A DNA stretch of 64,000 nt, from positions 341,665 through 405,664 of the forward strand of contig CANNFY010000003.1 in assembly GCA_947504045.1 (NCBI GenBank), in the 5' to 3' direction. Positions 19,311 through 27,597 of the stretch are shown piece after piece; positions within the stretch are counted from its first letter, which is position 1, and each line of letters opens with the position of its first letter. The notes below the pieces were generated by a model, which was not told the origin of the DNA, made no database searches, and saw nothing but the letters and a program-made list of their open reading frames with translations. The stretch is from an uncultured Maribacter sp. (GTDB lineage: Bacteria > Bacteroidota > Bacteroidia > Flavobacteriales > Flavobacteriaceae). Both the position numbers and the translations under genes were made by a program.

Positions 19311-21542
19311 ATGCAATTAAAACAACTATACTATCTATTTCTATTCCTAATAATTTTAAGCTGTAAAGAAAAAGAATATTCAGAAAAAATTTACGTAAAA
19401 CCCGAAATTGCAAAAGAAGCACCTTCAAATTTTCTATCACCAGAAGAAAGTATGAAAACTTTTTATTTGCCAGAAGGGTATGAGGTAGAGTTGGTAGCAA
19501 GTGAACCTATGATAAATGAACCTGTTACTATTGCTTGGGATGGTAACGGAAGAATGTATGTAGCAGAGATGAATACTTATATGCAAGATGCAGATGGTAC
19601 TGGAACTAACAACCCTATTAGTAAAATAAAATTATTAGAAGATACAGACGGAGATGGTAAAATGGATAAGAGTACCGTTTTTATAGATAGTCTTTTATTA
19701 CCAAGAATGATACTTCCTTTAGAGAATGAACTAATAGTAAATGAAACTTTTTCTTATGATTTATGGAGTTATAAAGACACAAATAACGATGGTATTGCAG
19801 ATAAAAAAGAACGTGTTTATTACAACTCTAAGCGTCGTGGAGGAAATTTAGAACACCAACAAAGTGGATTATTATGGAATTTAGATAATTGGGTGTATAC
19901 CACATATAACCCTGTACGGTTTAAATTTAAAAATGGTAAAGTAATAGTAGACTCTTTAGATAATATGCCAAGAGGGCAATGGGGTTTAACGCAAGACGAT
20001 ATGGGTATAATGTACTATTCCTCGGCAGGGTCAGAAAACCCCGCTTATGGTTTTCAGCAACCCGCCGTTTACGGAGACTATAATCCAAAGGGTAGGTTGG
20101 CTAAAGGGTTTATGGAGCCTTGGCCAATTGTAGGTACACCCGATGTACAAGGCGGAGTAAAAAAAATAAGAGAAGATAATACCCTAAACCATTTTACAGG
20201 TGTTGCCGGACAAGAAATTTTTCGCGGACATAAACTACCGCCGTCTACTTATGGCGATTTATTTATACCAGAGCCAGTTGGCAGACTTATACGTAGAGCA
20301 AAAGTAAAAAACGAAAATGGTAAAAAGGTGCTTTATAATGCTTATGAGAAGGCTGAGTTTATGGCATCAACCGATTTAAATTTTAGACCTATACAAGCCA
20401 AAACTGGCCCAGATGGGGCATTGTATGTGGTAGATATGTATAGAGGAATAATTCAAGAAAGTAATTGGACAAAAAAAGGAAGCTTTATTCGCCCAGTAAT
20501 TATCCGTAAAGGGTTAGATAAGAATGTTGGTAAAGGTAGAATTTATAGAATTGTACATAAAGATATTACCCCAGATAAAAAGCCTAACCTTTTAGGCAAA
20601 GAAGCATCTGATTTAATTCCGTATTTAGGTCATCCAAATGGATGGTATAGGAACACAGCACAAAAGTTACTTATTCTTAAAAATGATATGTCTATCGTAG
20701 AAGATTTAAAAGATATAGCTATGGATAATACATCTTTCTTAGATGGTATTTTTAATAGCGATAAGGATTTAGGGTTAGAAAGAATACATGCTTTATGGAC
20801 CTTAGAGGGCCTTGGAGTTGTAGATAAAGAATTAATAAAAGAAAAATTAAAAGATAAAGACGCAAGAGTAAGAGTAACCGCAATAAGACTCAGTGAAAAC
20901 TTATTTAAGTGGGATGGTTATGAAATTTTAAATGCTTTGGAACAATTAACAACAGATACAGATTTAGAAGTAATTAAACAACTAGCATTAAGTCTGCGTT
21001 TTAGTAAGGATAAAAAAGCAACAGCATTACTAAAAACCATTTCAGATAACTATGATGCTAATGAGATTGTAGCACACTCTGTAAAAGAAAGTCTTAAAAA
21101 AGATGATACTAAACTAGCAGAGCTTAAAAAAAGAATATCAGGAAGAGGCCCAGGAGACAAAAGTAGTGTGTTAAGAGGATACGATTCTTATAATTTAATA
21201 TGTGCTATTTGCCATGGACCAGATTTAAAAGGATCACAAACAGAAGCGGGTACTCTTATTGCCCCATCTTTAATAGGAAGTCCTAGAGTTAAGGGGAATA
21301 AAGATATTTTAAGTAAAATTTTATTAAATGGTTTAATAGGACCAATAGATGGTAAAGAATATGGTATTATGATGCCTTTAAAAGGAAATAATGATCAATG
21401 GATAGCCGATGTTCTTAGTTATATAAGAGCAATGAATAATGAGGATGGTGTTCATAAAAAATGGGTGCGAAACGCTCGAAAAGAAACAGAAGAAAGAGAG
21501 GATTATTGGACCCTAAAAGAACTAGAAAATCAAAAAAAATAA
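19311..21542 (+). CDS. lipoprotein sugar-dehydrogenase-like propeller with HEAT repeats and C-terminal cytochrome c
   Basis: This 743-residue lipoprotein (LSC lipobox, Cys18) has three parts. Residues about 45-420 form a beta-propeller typical of the PVC-type/TIGR02604 putative dehydrogenases (EVELVASEPMINEPVTIAWDGNGRMYVAEM, GPDGALYVVDMYRG). Residues about 430-610 read as HEAT-like helical repeats (DARVRVTAIRLSENL). The C-terminal 120 residues are a monohaem cytochrome c domain with C631-A-I-C634-H635 and a likely distal Met at 687 or 688. It should oxidise a sugar or alditol in the periplasm and pass electrons to haem, but substrate and cofactor are unknown. It starts 54 bases after the GH28-like gene and ends seven before a sulfatase start. 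Confidence 0.87.
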   Translation: MQLKQLYYLFLFLIILSCKEKEYSEKIYVKPEIAKEAPSNFLSPEESMKTFYLPEGYEVELVASEPMINEPVTIAWDGNGRMYVAEMNTYMQDADGTGTNNPISKIKLLEDTDGDGKMDKSTVFIDSLLLPRMILPLENELIVNETFSYDLWSYKDTNNDGIADKKERVYYNSKRRGGNLEHQQSGLLWNLDNWVYTTYNPVRFKFKNGKVIVDSLDNMPRGQWGLTQDDMGIMYYSSAGSENPAYGFQQPAVYGDYNPKGRLAKGFMEPWPIVGTPDVQGGVKKIREDNTLNHFTGVAGQEIFRGHKLPPSTYGDLFIPEPVGRLIRRAKVKNENGKKVLYNAYEKAEFMASTDLNFRPIQAKTGPDGALYVVDMYRGIIQESNWTKKGSFIRPVIIRKGLDKNVGKGRIYRIVHKDITPDKKPNLLGKEASDLIPYLGHPNGWYRNTAQKLLILKNDMSIVEDLKDIAMDNTSFLDGIFNSDKDLGLERIHALWTLEGLGVVDKELIKEKLKDKDARVRVTAIRLSENLFKWDGYEILNALEQLTTDTDLEVIKQLALSLRFSKDKKATALLKTISDNYDANEIVAHSVKESLKKDDTKLAELKKRISGRGPGDKSSVLRGYDSYNLICAICHGPDLKGSQTEAGTLIAPSLIGSPRVKGNKDILSKILLNGLIGPIDGKEYGIMMPLKGNNDQWIADVLSYIRAMNNEDGVHKKWVRNARKETEEREDYWTLKELENQKK

Positions 21543-21549
21543 ATATAAA

Positions 21550-23028
21550 ATGAAAAAGTATTTAAAAATAACTTTACTACTAGGGTTCCTGTTTTTAGTT
21601 TTTATAAGTTGTAAGGATACCTCAAAAGTAGTTGTAGAAAAAGAAAACAATCAAAAAAAGCCGAATTTTTTATTCATTTTGGTTGATGATCAATCTCCAT
21701 TTGATTTGCAAACGTATGATTCTAATTCAATTTTAGAAACCCCTACAATAAGTAAATTAGCTAGTAACGGAATGGTGTTTGATCAGGCACATCATATGGG
21801 TTCTATGAACGGTGCGGTTTGTACACCATCTAGGCATATGATTATGTCTGGTAGAACATTATGGAACCTACCCAAAAGTGCAGAATTTCAGAAAAATACA
21901 GAGCATAATATTATTGATGATTTTACTATGGGGGCTGTTTTTAATAATGCAGGATATAAAACCATGCGTACTTGTAAGAAAGGAAATTCTTATCCTAATG
22001 CCAATAAACAATTTACAGTTGTAAAAGATGCAACTAAACGTGGTGGTACAGAAGAAAGTGGTAGTGCATGGCATTCTAAACAAGTATTAAGTTACCTAGC
22101 AGAAAGAGAAAATAAGAAAGAGGAAGATCCCTTTTTAATTTATTTTGGCTTTTCTCATCCGCATGACACAAGAAATGGAACACCAGAGTTGCTAGAAAAA
22201 TATGGAGCCGTTAACCACAAAGACCCTCTAACTTTACCTAGTGCAAATAAAAAGCAACCAAAATTGCAAGACAATTATTTAGAAGAGCATCCTTTTTTTC
22301 ATGGTCACCCAGAATTAAGAGATGAAGAACGCGTTAGCGGCGTTTGGAAAAACAGAGATGAGCAGACAGTACGTAATGAGTTAGGTAGAGAGTATGCTTG
22401 TTCTGAAAATATTGATATACAAATAAAAAAAGTTTTAGATAAGTTAGAAGCCATGGGCGAGCTAGATAATACTTATGTAATTTACACTTCGGATCACGGT
22501 ATGGCTATAGGAAGACATGGTTTAATGGGAAAACAAAATTTATATGAACATACTTGGCGTGTACCTTTTATAATTAATGGCCCTGGAATTAAAGCAGGAC
22601 AAAGAGTAAAAGGAAATATTTACCTTTTAGATATTTTTCCAACATTATGTGATTTAGCAGGAATTAGTATACCAGAAACCGTACAAGGAAAAAGCTTTGT
22701 TCCGGTAATTAATGGAGAAAAAGAAGTAATTAGAGATGTTATGTATGGGGTATATGCAGGAGGAACAAAACCAGGAATGCGTACCGTTAAAAAAGGAGAC
22801 TGGAAATTAATTAAATATGATGTTATGGATGGTGCTGTGCAAGAAACCCAACTATTTAATTTAGCAGAAAATCCGAACGAATATGTATTACAGCATAAAA
22901 AATCTGGAGATATGCAAACTGATTTAGCGGAAAACCCAATGTACGCAGCAAAACTAGAAGAAATGGAAGCATTACTTTTACAAGAAATGATAGCCCATAA
23001 AGATCCGTATCGTTTATGGAACCAATAA
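21550..23028 (+). CDS. lipoprotein S1-type sulfatase
   Basis: This 492-residue sulfatase has a lipobox (FISC, Cys21). The metal segment LVDDQSPFDLQTY differs from the GYGD type of its neighbours. The activation motif is C91-T-P-S-R95 in GSMNGAVCTPSRHMIMSGRTLW. GFSHPHDTRNG, SDHGMAIGRHGLMGKQNLYEHTWR and GVYAGGTKPGMR are conserved sulfatase or choline-sulfatase-like features. It starts seven bases after the dehydrogenase stop, so the two are tightly coupled. The divergent active-site surroundings suggest yet another sulfate position or sugar. The next gene follows after 33 bases. Confidence 0.92.
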   Translation: MKKYLKITLLLGFLFLVFISCKDTSKVVVEKENNQKKPNFLFILVDDQSPFDLQTYDSNSILETPTISKLASNGMVFDQAHHMGSMNGAVCTPSRHMIMSGRTLWNLPKSAEFQKNTEHNIIDDFTMGAVFNNAGYKTMRTCKKGNSYPNANKQFTVVKDATKRGGTEESGSAWHSKQVLSYLAERENKKEEDPFLIYFGFSHPHDTRNGTPELLEKYGAVNHKDPLTLPSANKKQPKLQDNYLEEHPFFHGHPELRDEERVSGVWKNRDEQTVRNELGREYACSENIDIQIKKVLDKLEAMGELDNTYVIYTSDHGMAIGRHGLMGKQNLYEHTWRVPFIINGPGIKAGQRVKGNIYLLDIFPTLCDLAGISIPETVQGKSFVPVINGEKEVIRDVMYGVYAGGTKPGMRTVKKGDWKLIKYDVMDGAVQETQLFNLAENPNEYVLQHKKSGDMQTDLAENPMYAAKLEEMEALLLQEMIAHKDPYRLWNQ

Positions 23029-23061
23029 AATAAGTATTTAATTTTTGAAAAAATATTTTTT

Positions 23062-24651
23062 ATGAAACAATTATTCTACCTATTAATAGTCCTTTTATTA
23101 CCACAATTAGTACTAGCAGACGTTAAGTTAAATACATTGTTTTCAGATCATATGGTGGTGCAACGTAATACAGAAATTCCTATTTGGGGTTGGGCAGATA
23201 TTGGAGAAGAAGTTTCTGTTGTAGCTAGTTGGGGAGAAAAAGGAAAAGTTAGTACCGATGCAAATGGCACATGGAAATTAAAGTTAAAAACACCAAAAGC
23301 AGGAGGCCCTTATACAATTACCATATCGGGTAAAAATACTATTGTAATTAATGATGTTTTATCTGGTGAAGTTTGGTTGTGTACAGGGCAATCTAATATG
23401 GATTTTACGCTAAATAGATTTGTAAACGATGCTAGAGAACCACAATACCAACCTTTGGTAGAACATATTAGAAAAGAAATACAAACTGCTAACGATACTT
23501 GGTTACGCCATATAGAAGTGCCACAAACTACTTCGTTATTTATTAAAAAAAATAATTTTAAAGATAATTGGAGAAAAGCTGTTCCTGGGCAAATAGAAAA
23601 AATTTCAGCAACAGGGTATTTTTTTGCTAAAGAATTAAGAGAGAAATTAAAAGTGCCAATTGGTTTGGTAGAATGTTCTTGGAGTGGAACAAGAATACAA
23701 CCCTGGATTTCTGAAAATGCGTATCTAGAAAGTGAAAATCTAAGAGAATATTTTTTATCAACCAGAAAAGATATAGAGGCAACTATAGCTAAAATGGAAA
23801 CCAAAAATTATAAAGACCTTGTTTATGAAAAAAGATTGGCTTCTTGGAATAAAATGGGGCAGAAAGGCCGTAAACCAAAACCTGAAACTTATCCGAAAGA
23901 TAATAAGCAGCTTCCTGCTACAAATTATAACGGAATGCTGTCAGCTGTAATCCCTTATGCAATTAAAGGCGCAATTTGGTATCAAGGAGAGAGTAATGCT
24001 GTGTATATGCCTAATGAATATGAAGATTTTTTAACAGTAATGATTACTAGTTGGAGAAAAGAATGGGGGCAAGGAGATTTTCCTTTTTATATGGCACAAC
24101 TTGCATCTTGTAAAAGAGGAAGTAATGAAGCGGATAATGGCTGGGCAACCGTTAATGATAAGCTACGAAGAACATTAAAATTACCTAATACTGGTTTAGC
24201 TGTATTGCATGATATTGGTGAGGCAAAAGACATACATCCGCATAATAAAATGGAAGTAGGTAAAAGGCTATCTCTTTGGGCATTAAAACACGATTATAAT
24301 AAAGAGGTTTCTGCAGTTAGTGGTCCATTGTATAATAATATGCAGATAAAAAATAATAAAATACAAGTAGAATTTTTAGAAGTAGGTTCTGGTTTAGTAA
24401 CAGCTAATAAATTTTTGATGGATAAACCAGTAGAAGTAAATGAGGATTTAAAAACTTTTGAAATAGTAGGAGAAAATGGCGTTTGGAAACCAGCTAAAGC
24501 CAAAATTATTTCTAGCAATAAAATTGAAGTTTGGAATGCATCTATAAAAAAACCAATAAATGTTAGATACGCTTGGTCTGGCACTCCAGATGGAGCAAAT
24601 TTATATAATAAAGACGGCTTGCCAGCAGCTGTTTTTTCTACAGAAAATTAA
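23062..24651 (+). CDS. SGNH-hydrolase, sialate O-acetylesterase-like carbohydrate esterase
   Basis: This 529-residue secreted protein has a signal peptide ending near LVLAD. It opens with the beta domain LNTLFSDHMVVQRNTEIPIWGWA, followed by the SGNH block I GQSNM with catalytic Ser111, a GAIWYQGESNA block, and a C-terminal DIHPHNKMEVGKRL block carrying the Asp-x-x-His pair. This is the layout of Bacteroidota sialate-O-acetylesterase-like enzymes, many of which deacetylate plant or algal polysaccharides rather than sialic acid. With the partial esterase at the left edge, this makes an acetylated PUL substrate likely. The gene ends 10 bases before the start chosen for the last gene of the run. 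Confidence 0.9.
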   Translation: MKQLFYLLIVLLLPQLVLADVKLNTLFSDHMVVQRNTEIPIWGWADIGEEVSVVASWGEKGKVSTDANGTWKLKLKTPKAGGPYTITISGKNTIVINDVLSGEVWLCTGQSNMDFTLNRFVNDAREPQYQPLVEHIRKEIQTANDTWLRHIEVPQTTSLFIKKNNFKDNWRKAVPGQIEKISATGYFFAKELREKLKVPIGLVECSWSGTRIQPWISENAYLESENLREYFLSTRKDIEATIAKMETKNYKDLVYEKRLASWNKMGQKGRKPKPETYPKDNKQLPATNYNGMLSAVIPYAIKGAIWYQGESNAVYMPNEYEDFLTVMITSWRKEWGQGDFPFYMAQLASCKRGSNEADNGWATVNDKLRRTLKLPNTGLAVLHDIGEAKDIHPHNKMEVGKRLSLWALKHDYNKEVSAVSGPLYNNMQIKNNKIQVEFLEVGSGLVTANKFLMDKPVEVNEDLKTFEIVGENGVWKPAKAKIISSNKIEVWNASIKKPINVRYAWSGTPDGANLYNKDGLPAAVFSTEN

Positions 24652-24661
24652 ATATCAAAAT

Positions 24662-25393
24662 ATGTTACTTAAAAATACTTTATTCACATTATTATTAATT
24701 ACTTGTTTTAGTAGTTGTTCTCAAAAATTAAAAACATTTACATTAAATGACACTACTACGGTTTCTGCTAAAACAATTTATGAAAATAATTTTGACAAGA
24801 GCTTAGACGATTGGAAAGTGGAACAAATGCCTAAAGGGAAGGTAGAAATAGTAAATGATAAATTAGAGATAACAGATGTTTCTGGTTGTACTATTTGGTT
24901 AAAACAAAAATTTAAAGGGTCTATAATAATAACTTATGATGTAGTTGTAATAGGGGAGAACGGTCCACAAGATAGAGTGTCAGATTTAAATTGTTTTTGG
25001 ATGGCAACAGATCCAGAAAATCCAACAAATTTATTTGCGAATTCAGAAAAACGTGGCGGAAAGTTTACTAACTACAATTCTTTAAAGCTTTATTATATGG
25101 GAGTTGGAGGGCATTTTAATACCAAAACACGCTTTAGAAGATATGTTGGTAATGGAGAAAGACCTTTACTTCCGGAACATGATTTAACAGACACTACATA
25201 TTTGTTAGAAGCTAATAAGCAGTACAGTATTAAAATTGTTGCGCATAATGGTATTATTCAATATTATAGAGATGATAAGCTTTTTGTTAGTTTTTTAGAT
25301 GAAAACCCTTATAACGAAGGTTTTTTTGGTTTTAGAACAGTTAATAATCATATGACCGTAGATAATTTTAAAGTATACCAAATAGAAAAATAA
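24662..25393 (+). CDS. small DUF6250-like lipoprotein
   Basis: The chosen ATG at 24662 gives 243 residues with a lipoprotein signal MLLKNTLFTLLLITCFSSC (lipobox FSSC, Cys19). The frame is open from 24560, but that extension overlaps the esterase gene and would bury the signal peptide. The body looks like a concanavalin-type beta-sandwich: YENNFDKSLDDWKVEQ, GCTIWLKQKFKGSIIITYDV, then DRVSDLNCFWMATDPENP. I associate this pattern from memory with DUF6250, a family found in PULs, with no firm function. Binding or cleavage of polysaccharide is possible. It is the last gene before a strong terminator. Confidence 0.8.
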   Translation: MLLKNTLFTLLLITCFSSCSQKLKTFTLNDTTTVSAKTIYENNFDKSLDDWKVEQMPKGKVEIVNDKLEITDVSGCTIWLKQKFKGSIIITYDVVVIGENGPQDRVSDLNCFWMATDPENPTNLFANSEKRGGKFTNYNSLKLYYMGVGGHFNTKTRFRRYVGNGERPLLPEHDLTDTTYLLEANKQYSIKIVAHNGIIQYYRDDKLFVSFLDENPYNEGFFGFRTVNNHMTVDNFKVYQIEK

Positions 25394-25412
25394 ATAGCAA
25401 TTATTAAAAAAA

Positions 25413-25446
25413 AAGCTGAGCAAGTTATTTTGCTCAGCTTTTTTTT
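25413..25446 (+). terminator. rho-independent terminator ending the plus-strand PUL run
   Basis: Arms AAGCTGAGCAA (25413-25423) and TTGCTCAGCTT (25430-25440) pair perfectly around a six-base loop, followed by a run of T to 25446. A run of A before the left arm means it could also stop transcription from the other strand. It lies 20 bases after the DUF6250-like stop codon. Confidence 0.93.
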
Positions 25447-25700
25447 GTGTTTAAATGAGGTAATCTAAACGTATTTAAATTTAGTTAGATACCATTACTT
25501 TTATACTAAAGAATGGTTGTTTTTTTAGTTTATAAAAAGTTGTTATTTATATTCTATTCTTTTTAAGTAAAAAGAATGGAAATACTAGAAAAAGATAGTT
25601 AATACTAAGCCTGTAGAAATAATAAACACTATAATTTAATACGTTTAAAATAGTTTTTCATTAGCCTTTTAGTAATATTATTTTTAAATAATGTAGCATA
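25447..25700. other. gene-free A+T-rich spacer between convergent operons
   Basis: This is non-coding DNA between the plus-strand and minus-strand terminators. I see no open frame of useful length, RNA gene or promoter. Confidence 0.7.
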
Positions 25701-25737
25701 AAAAAAGCGGCTATAAACATAAAGTTTATAACCGCTT
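25701..25737 (-). terminator. terminator of the susC-susD operon
   Basis: Arms at 25705-25718 and 25724-25737 (AAGCGG-TATAAAC type with one mismatch) form a hairpin. On the minus strand the stem is followed by a run of T (the A-run at 25701-25706). It lies 43 bases past the SusD stop. Confidence 0.88.
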
Positions 25738-25779
25738 AAAACTAAAAAAAACTAACTCAATTTATGTTTACCTTCAATT

Positions 25780-27564
25780 TTAATATCCGGGATTTTGTAA
25801 AAGAGCTTCATTTAAACCTGTTTGTGATGTAGGTAATGGGAATAAATAATTATCTCTAGAGAAATTACGAGTTGATGCAGGTTGTATAACTAAACACTCT
25901 CTAGTATCACCATTTCCTACTACTGTACTTTCCGTACCATAATTATAATCTCCAGTAAATAAACTTGGATCGCTTTCGTATACTGTACCTTCAACTACAG
26001 CTCCATAAACAGCTTCTCCTAATACATCTTCAGCTACTCCCCAACGTCTTAAATCAGCAAATCTTGAAGCGCCTTCAGCAAATAATTCAATAGCACGCTC
26101 TCTTCTAATTTCTTCACCAATATCCATGTTATTTGTAGTTAGAAAAGCATTGCTAATAGGAGGTAAACCTGCTCTAGCTTTAATTAAATTAATAGATGCA
26201 TCCATTTCAGTATCTGTTAAGCTACCATTTAACTCATATAATGCTTCTGCATACATTAAGTATACTTCAGCTAAACGTAGTAATGGAATGTCATAACTTT
26301 CGGTTTCTGTTGCTCTATATGCGTCAGCGGTACCCCAATTCCAACTCATGAATTTTGAATTGTCATATCCGTAATTAGTGCCTCCGTCTAAAACATAATC
26401 TCCAGTTTGTGGTATTACTCCTAAAGATGCTACATCTGTAAAGTAAGCAGTTAACCTATAGTCTCTATTCTGATATTCATCCTGTGTTTCAGTATAACCT
26501 TGGAATAAAGGTGATTGATTTATAGGCAGCCCGTCTGAGCACAAAAATAAATCCATCATTTTTCTACTTGGCTTAGTTCTTCCTGCGTATACGTGACTTA
26601 CAAGTGTATTTGCTTGTCTAAAAGTAAAGTCATATTTACCATACAAAATAAATTCTTTGTTAGTGGCTTTGTCTAAACCTCCAGGGTTAGAACCTCCATC
26701 TTCCAAGTTAAATAAGAAATTTGAACTTAAGTTATTTAAAACATCATTATAATCCCATAACTCAAAAGTTCCAGAATTCATTACAGATTGTGTAAGTGTA
26801 ACTACTTCTTGTAAATATGGTGTTATATTAGATGCATCATATCCAGCACTACCAGCGCCAGTACTTGTTCCATCTCCATCTGTTGTGGTACCTACATATT
26901 TCATCCAGGTAGCTTCATGTAATAATACTTCCGCTTTAAAAGCCATAGCAGCTTCTTTACTAAATTTACCTTTGTCTTCTGAACCAATTGAAGTTTCGTT
27001 AGGTAATCCAGCAATAGCATCATCTAAATCTGCTATAATTTGTGCTGTAACTTCATATCTACTATTACGAGCGTTATATAATTCTTCAGAATCTACATCT
27101 AATGGTCTAGTAACCAATGGCACTCCTCCATATCGTTGCAGTAAAAAGAAATATTGCCAAGCTCTATGCATTTTACTTGCAGCTACATATTCTACAATAC
27201 TACCTTCTCCATTATAAGTTTCAGCTCTATCTAATAAAAGGTTTATATCTCTTATAGCTACGTAAGTATCTGTGTAATAGTCATCATCTACTGGTGCTAA
27301 AGTTTCTCCTCTTGCATACTCTTGCATGCCACTTCCTTCTTCGTAACCAATTAAATCGGATCCATGATCAGAAAAAATTCCTTGATCACCCCAACCCATT
27401 AAGTTGGTGTAAAATCTATTAGATCCTGTTAAAAAGTGCTCTGCTTCATTATAATACACATCATCTGTGATGGAAGCAGGTGGGGTTAGATCTATAAAAT
27501 CATCTGTACAAGATGCAAAGCATACCATAATACATGGCAAAACTATATTTATTATTTTTTTCAT
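25780..27564 (-). CDS. SusD/RagB-family outer-membrane glycan-binding lipoprotein
   Basis: This 594-residue lipoprotein (FASC lipobox, Cys19) has SusD/RagB features. The N-terminal part includes LTPPASITDDVYYNEAEHFLTGSNRFY. TPR-like helices follow, including AMAFKAEVLLHEATW and VYLMYAEALYELNG. The C-terminus holds the characteristic RRERAIELFAEGASRFADLRRW and NYLFPLPTSQTGLNEALLQNPGY. SusD proteins sit as lids on SusC transporters and capture oligosaccharide at the cell surface. It lies 33 bases downstream of the SusC gene in the same operon. Next to six sulfatases, a sulfated ligand is likely. No SusE/F-like surface binder follows it. Confidence 0.97.
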   Translation of the reverse strand: MKKIINIVLPCIMVCFASCTDDFIDLTPPASITDDVYYNEAEHFLTGSNRFYTNLMGWGDQGIFSDHGSDLIGYEEGSGMQEYARGETLAPVDDDYYTDTYVAIRDINLLLDRAETYNGEGSIVEYVAASKMHRAWQYFFLLQRYGGVPLVTRPLDVDSEELYNARNSRYEVTAQIIADLDDAIAGLPNETSIGSEDKGKFSKEAAMAFKAEVLLHEATWMKYVGTTTDGDGTSTGAGSAGYDASNITPYLQEVVTLTQSVMNSGTFELWDYNDVLNNLSSNFLFNLEDGGSNPGGLDKATNKEFILYGKYDFTFRQANTLVSHVYAGRTKPSRKMMDLFLCSDGLPINQSPLFQGYTETQDEYQNRDYRLTAYFTDVASLGVIPQTGDYVLDGGTNYGYDNSKFMSWNWGTADAYRATETESYDIPLLRLAEVYLMYAEALYELNGSLTDTEMDASINLIKARAGLPPISNAFLTTNNMDIGEEIRRERAIELFAEGASRFADLRRWGVAEDVLGEAVYGAVVEGTVYESDPSLFTGDYNYGTESTVVGNGDTRECLVIQPASTRNFSRDNYLFPLPTSQTGLNEALLQNPGY

Positions 27565-27597
27565 TTGTATATTTTTTTAATTTAAATATTGTATAAA

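Noticed and set aside
23310..23804. 164-residue minus-strand open frame
   Set aside because: It is antisense to the SGNH esterase, with no recognisable domain; it is a by-product of A+T-rich codon use.
24560..24661. Upstream start for the DUF6250-like gene
   Set aside because: It overlaps the esterase gene and would bury the lipoprotein signal that begins at 24662.
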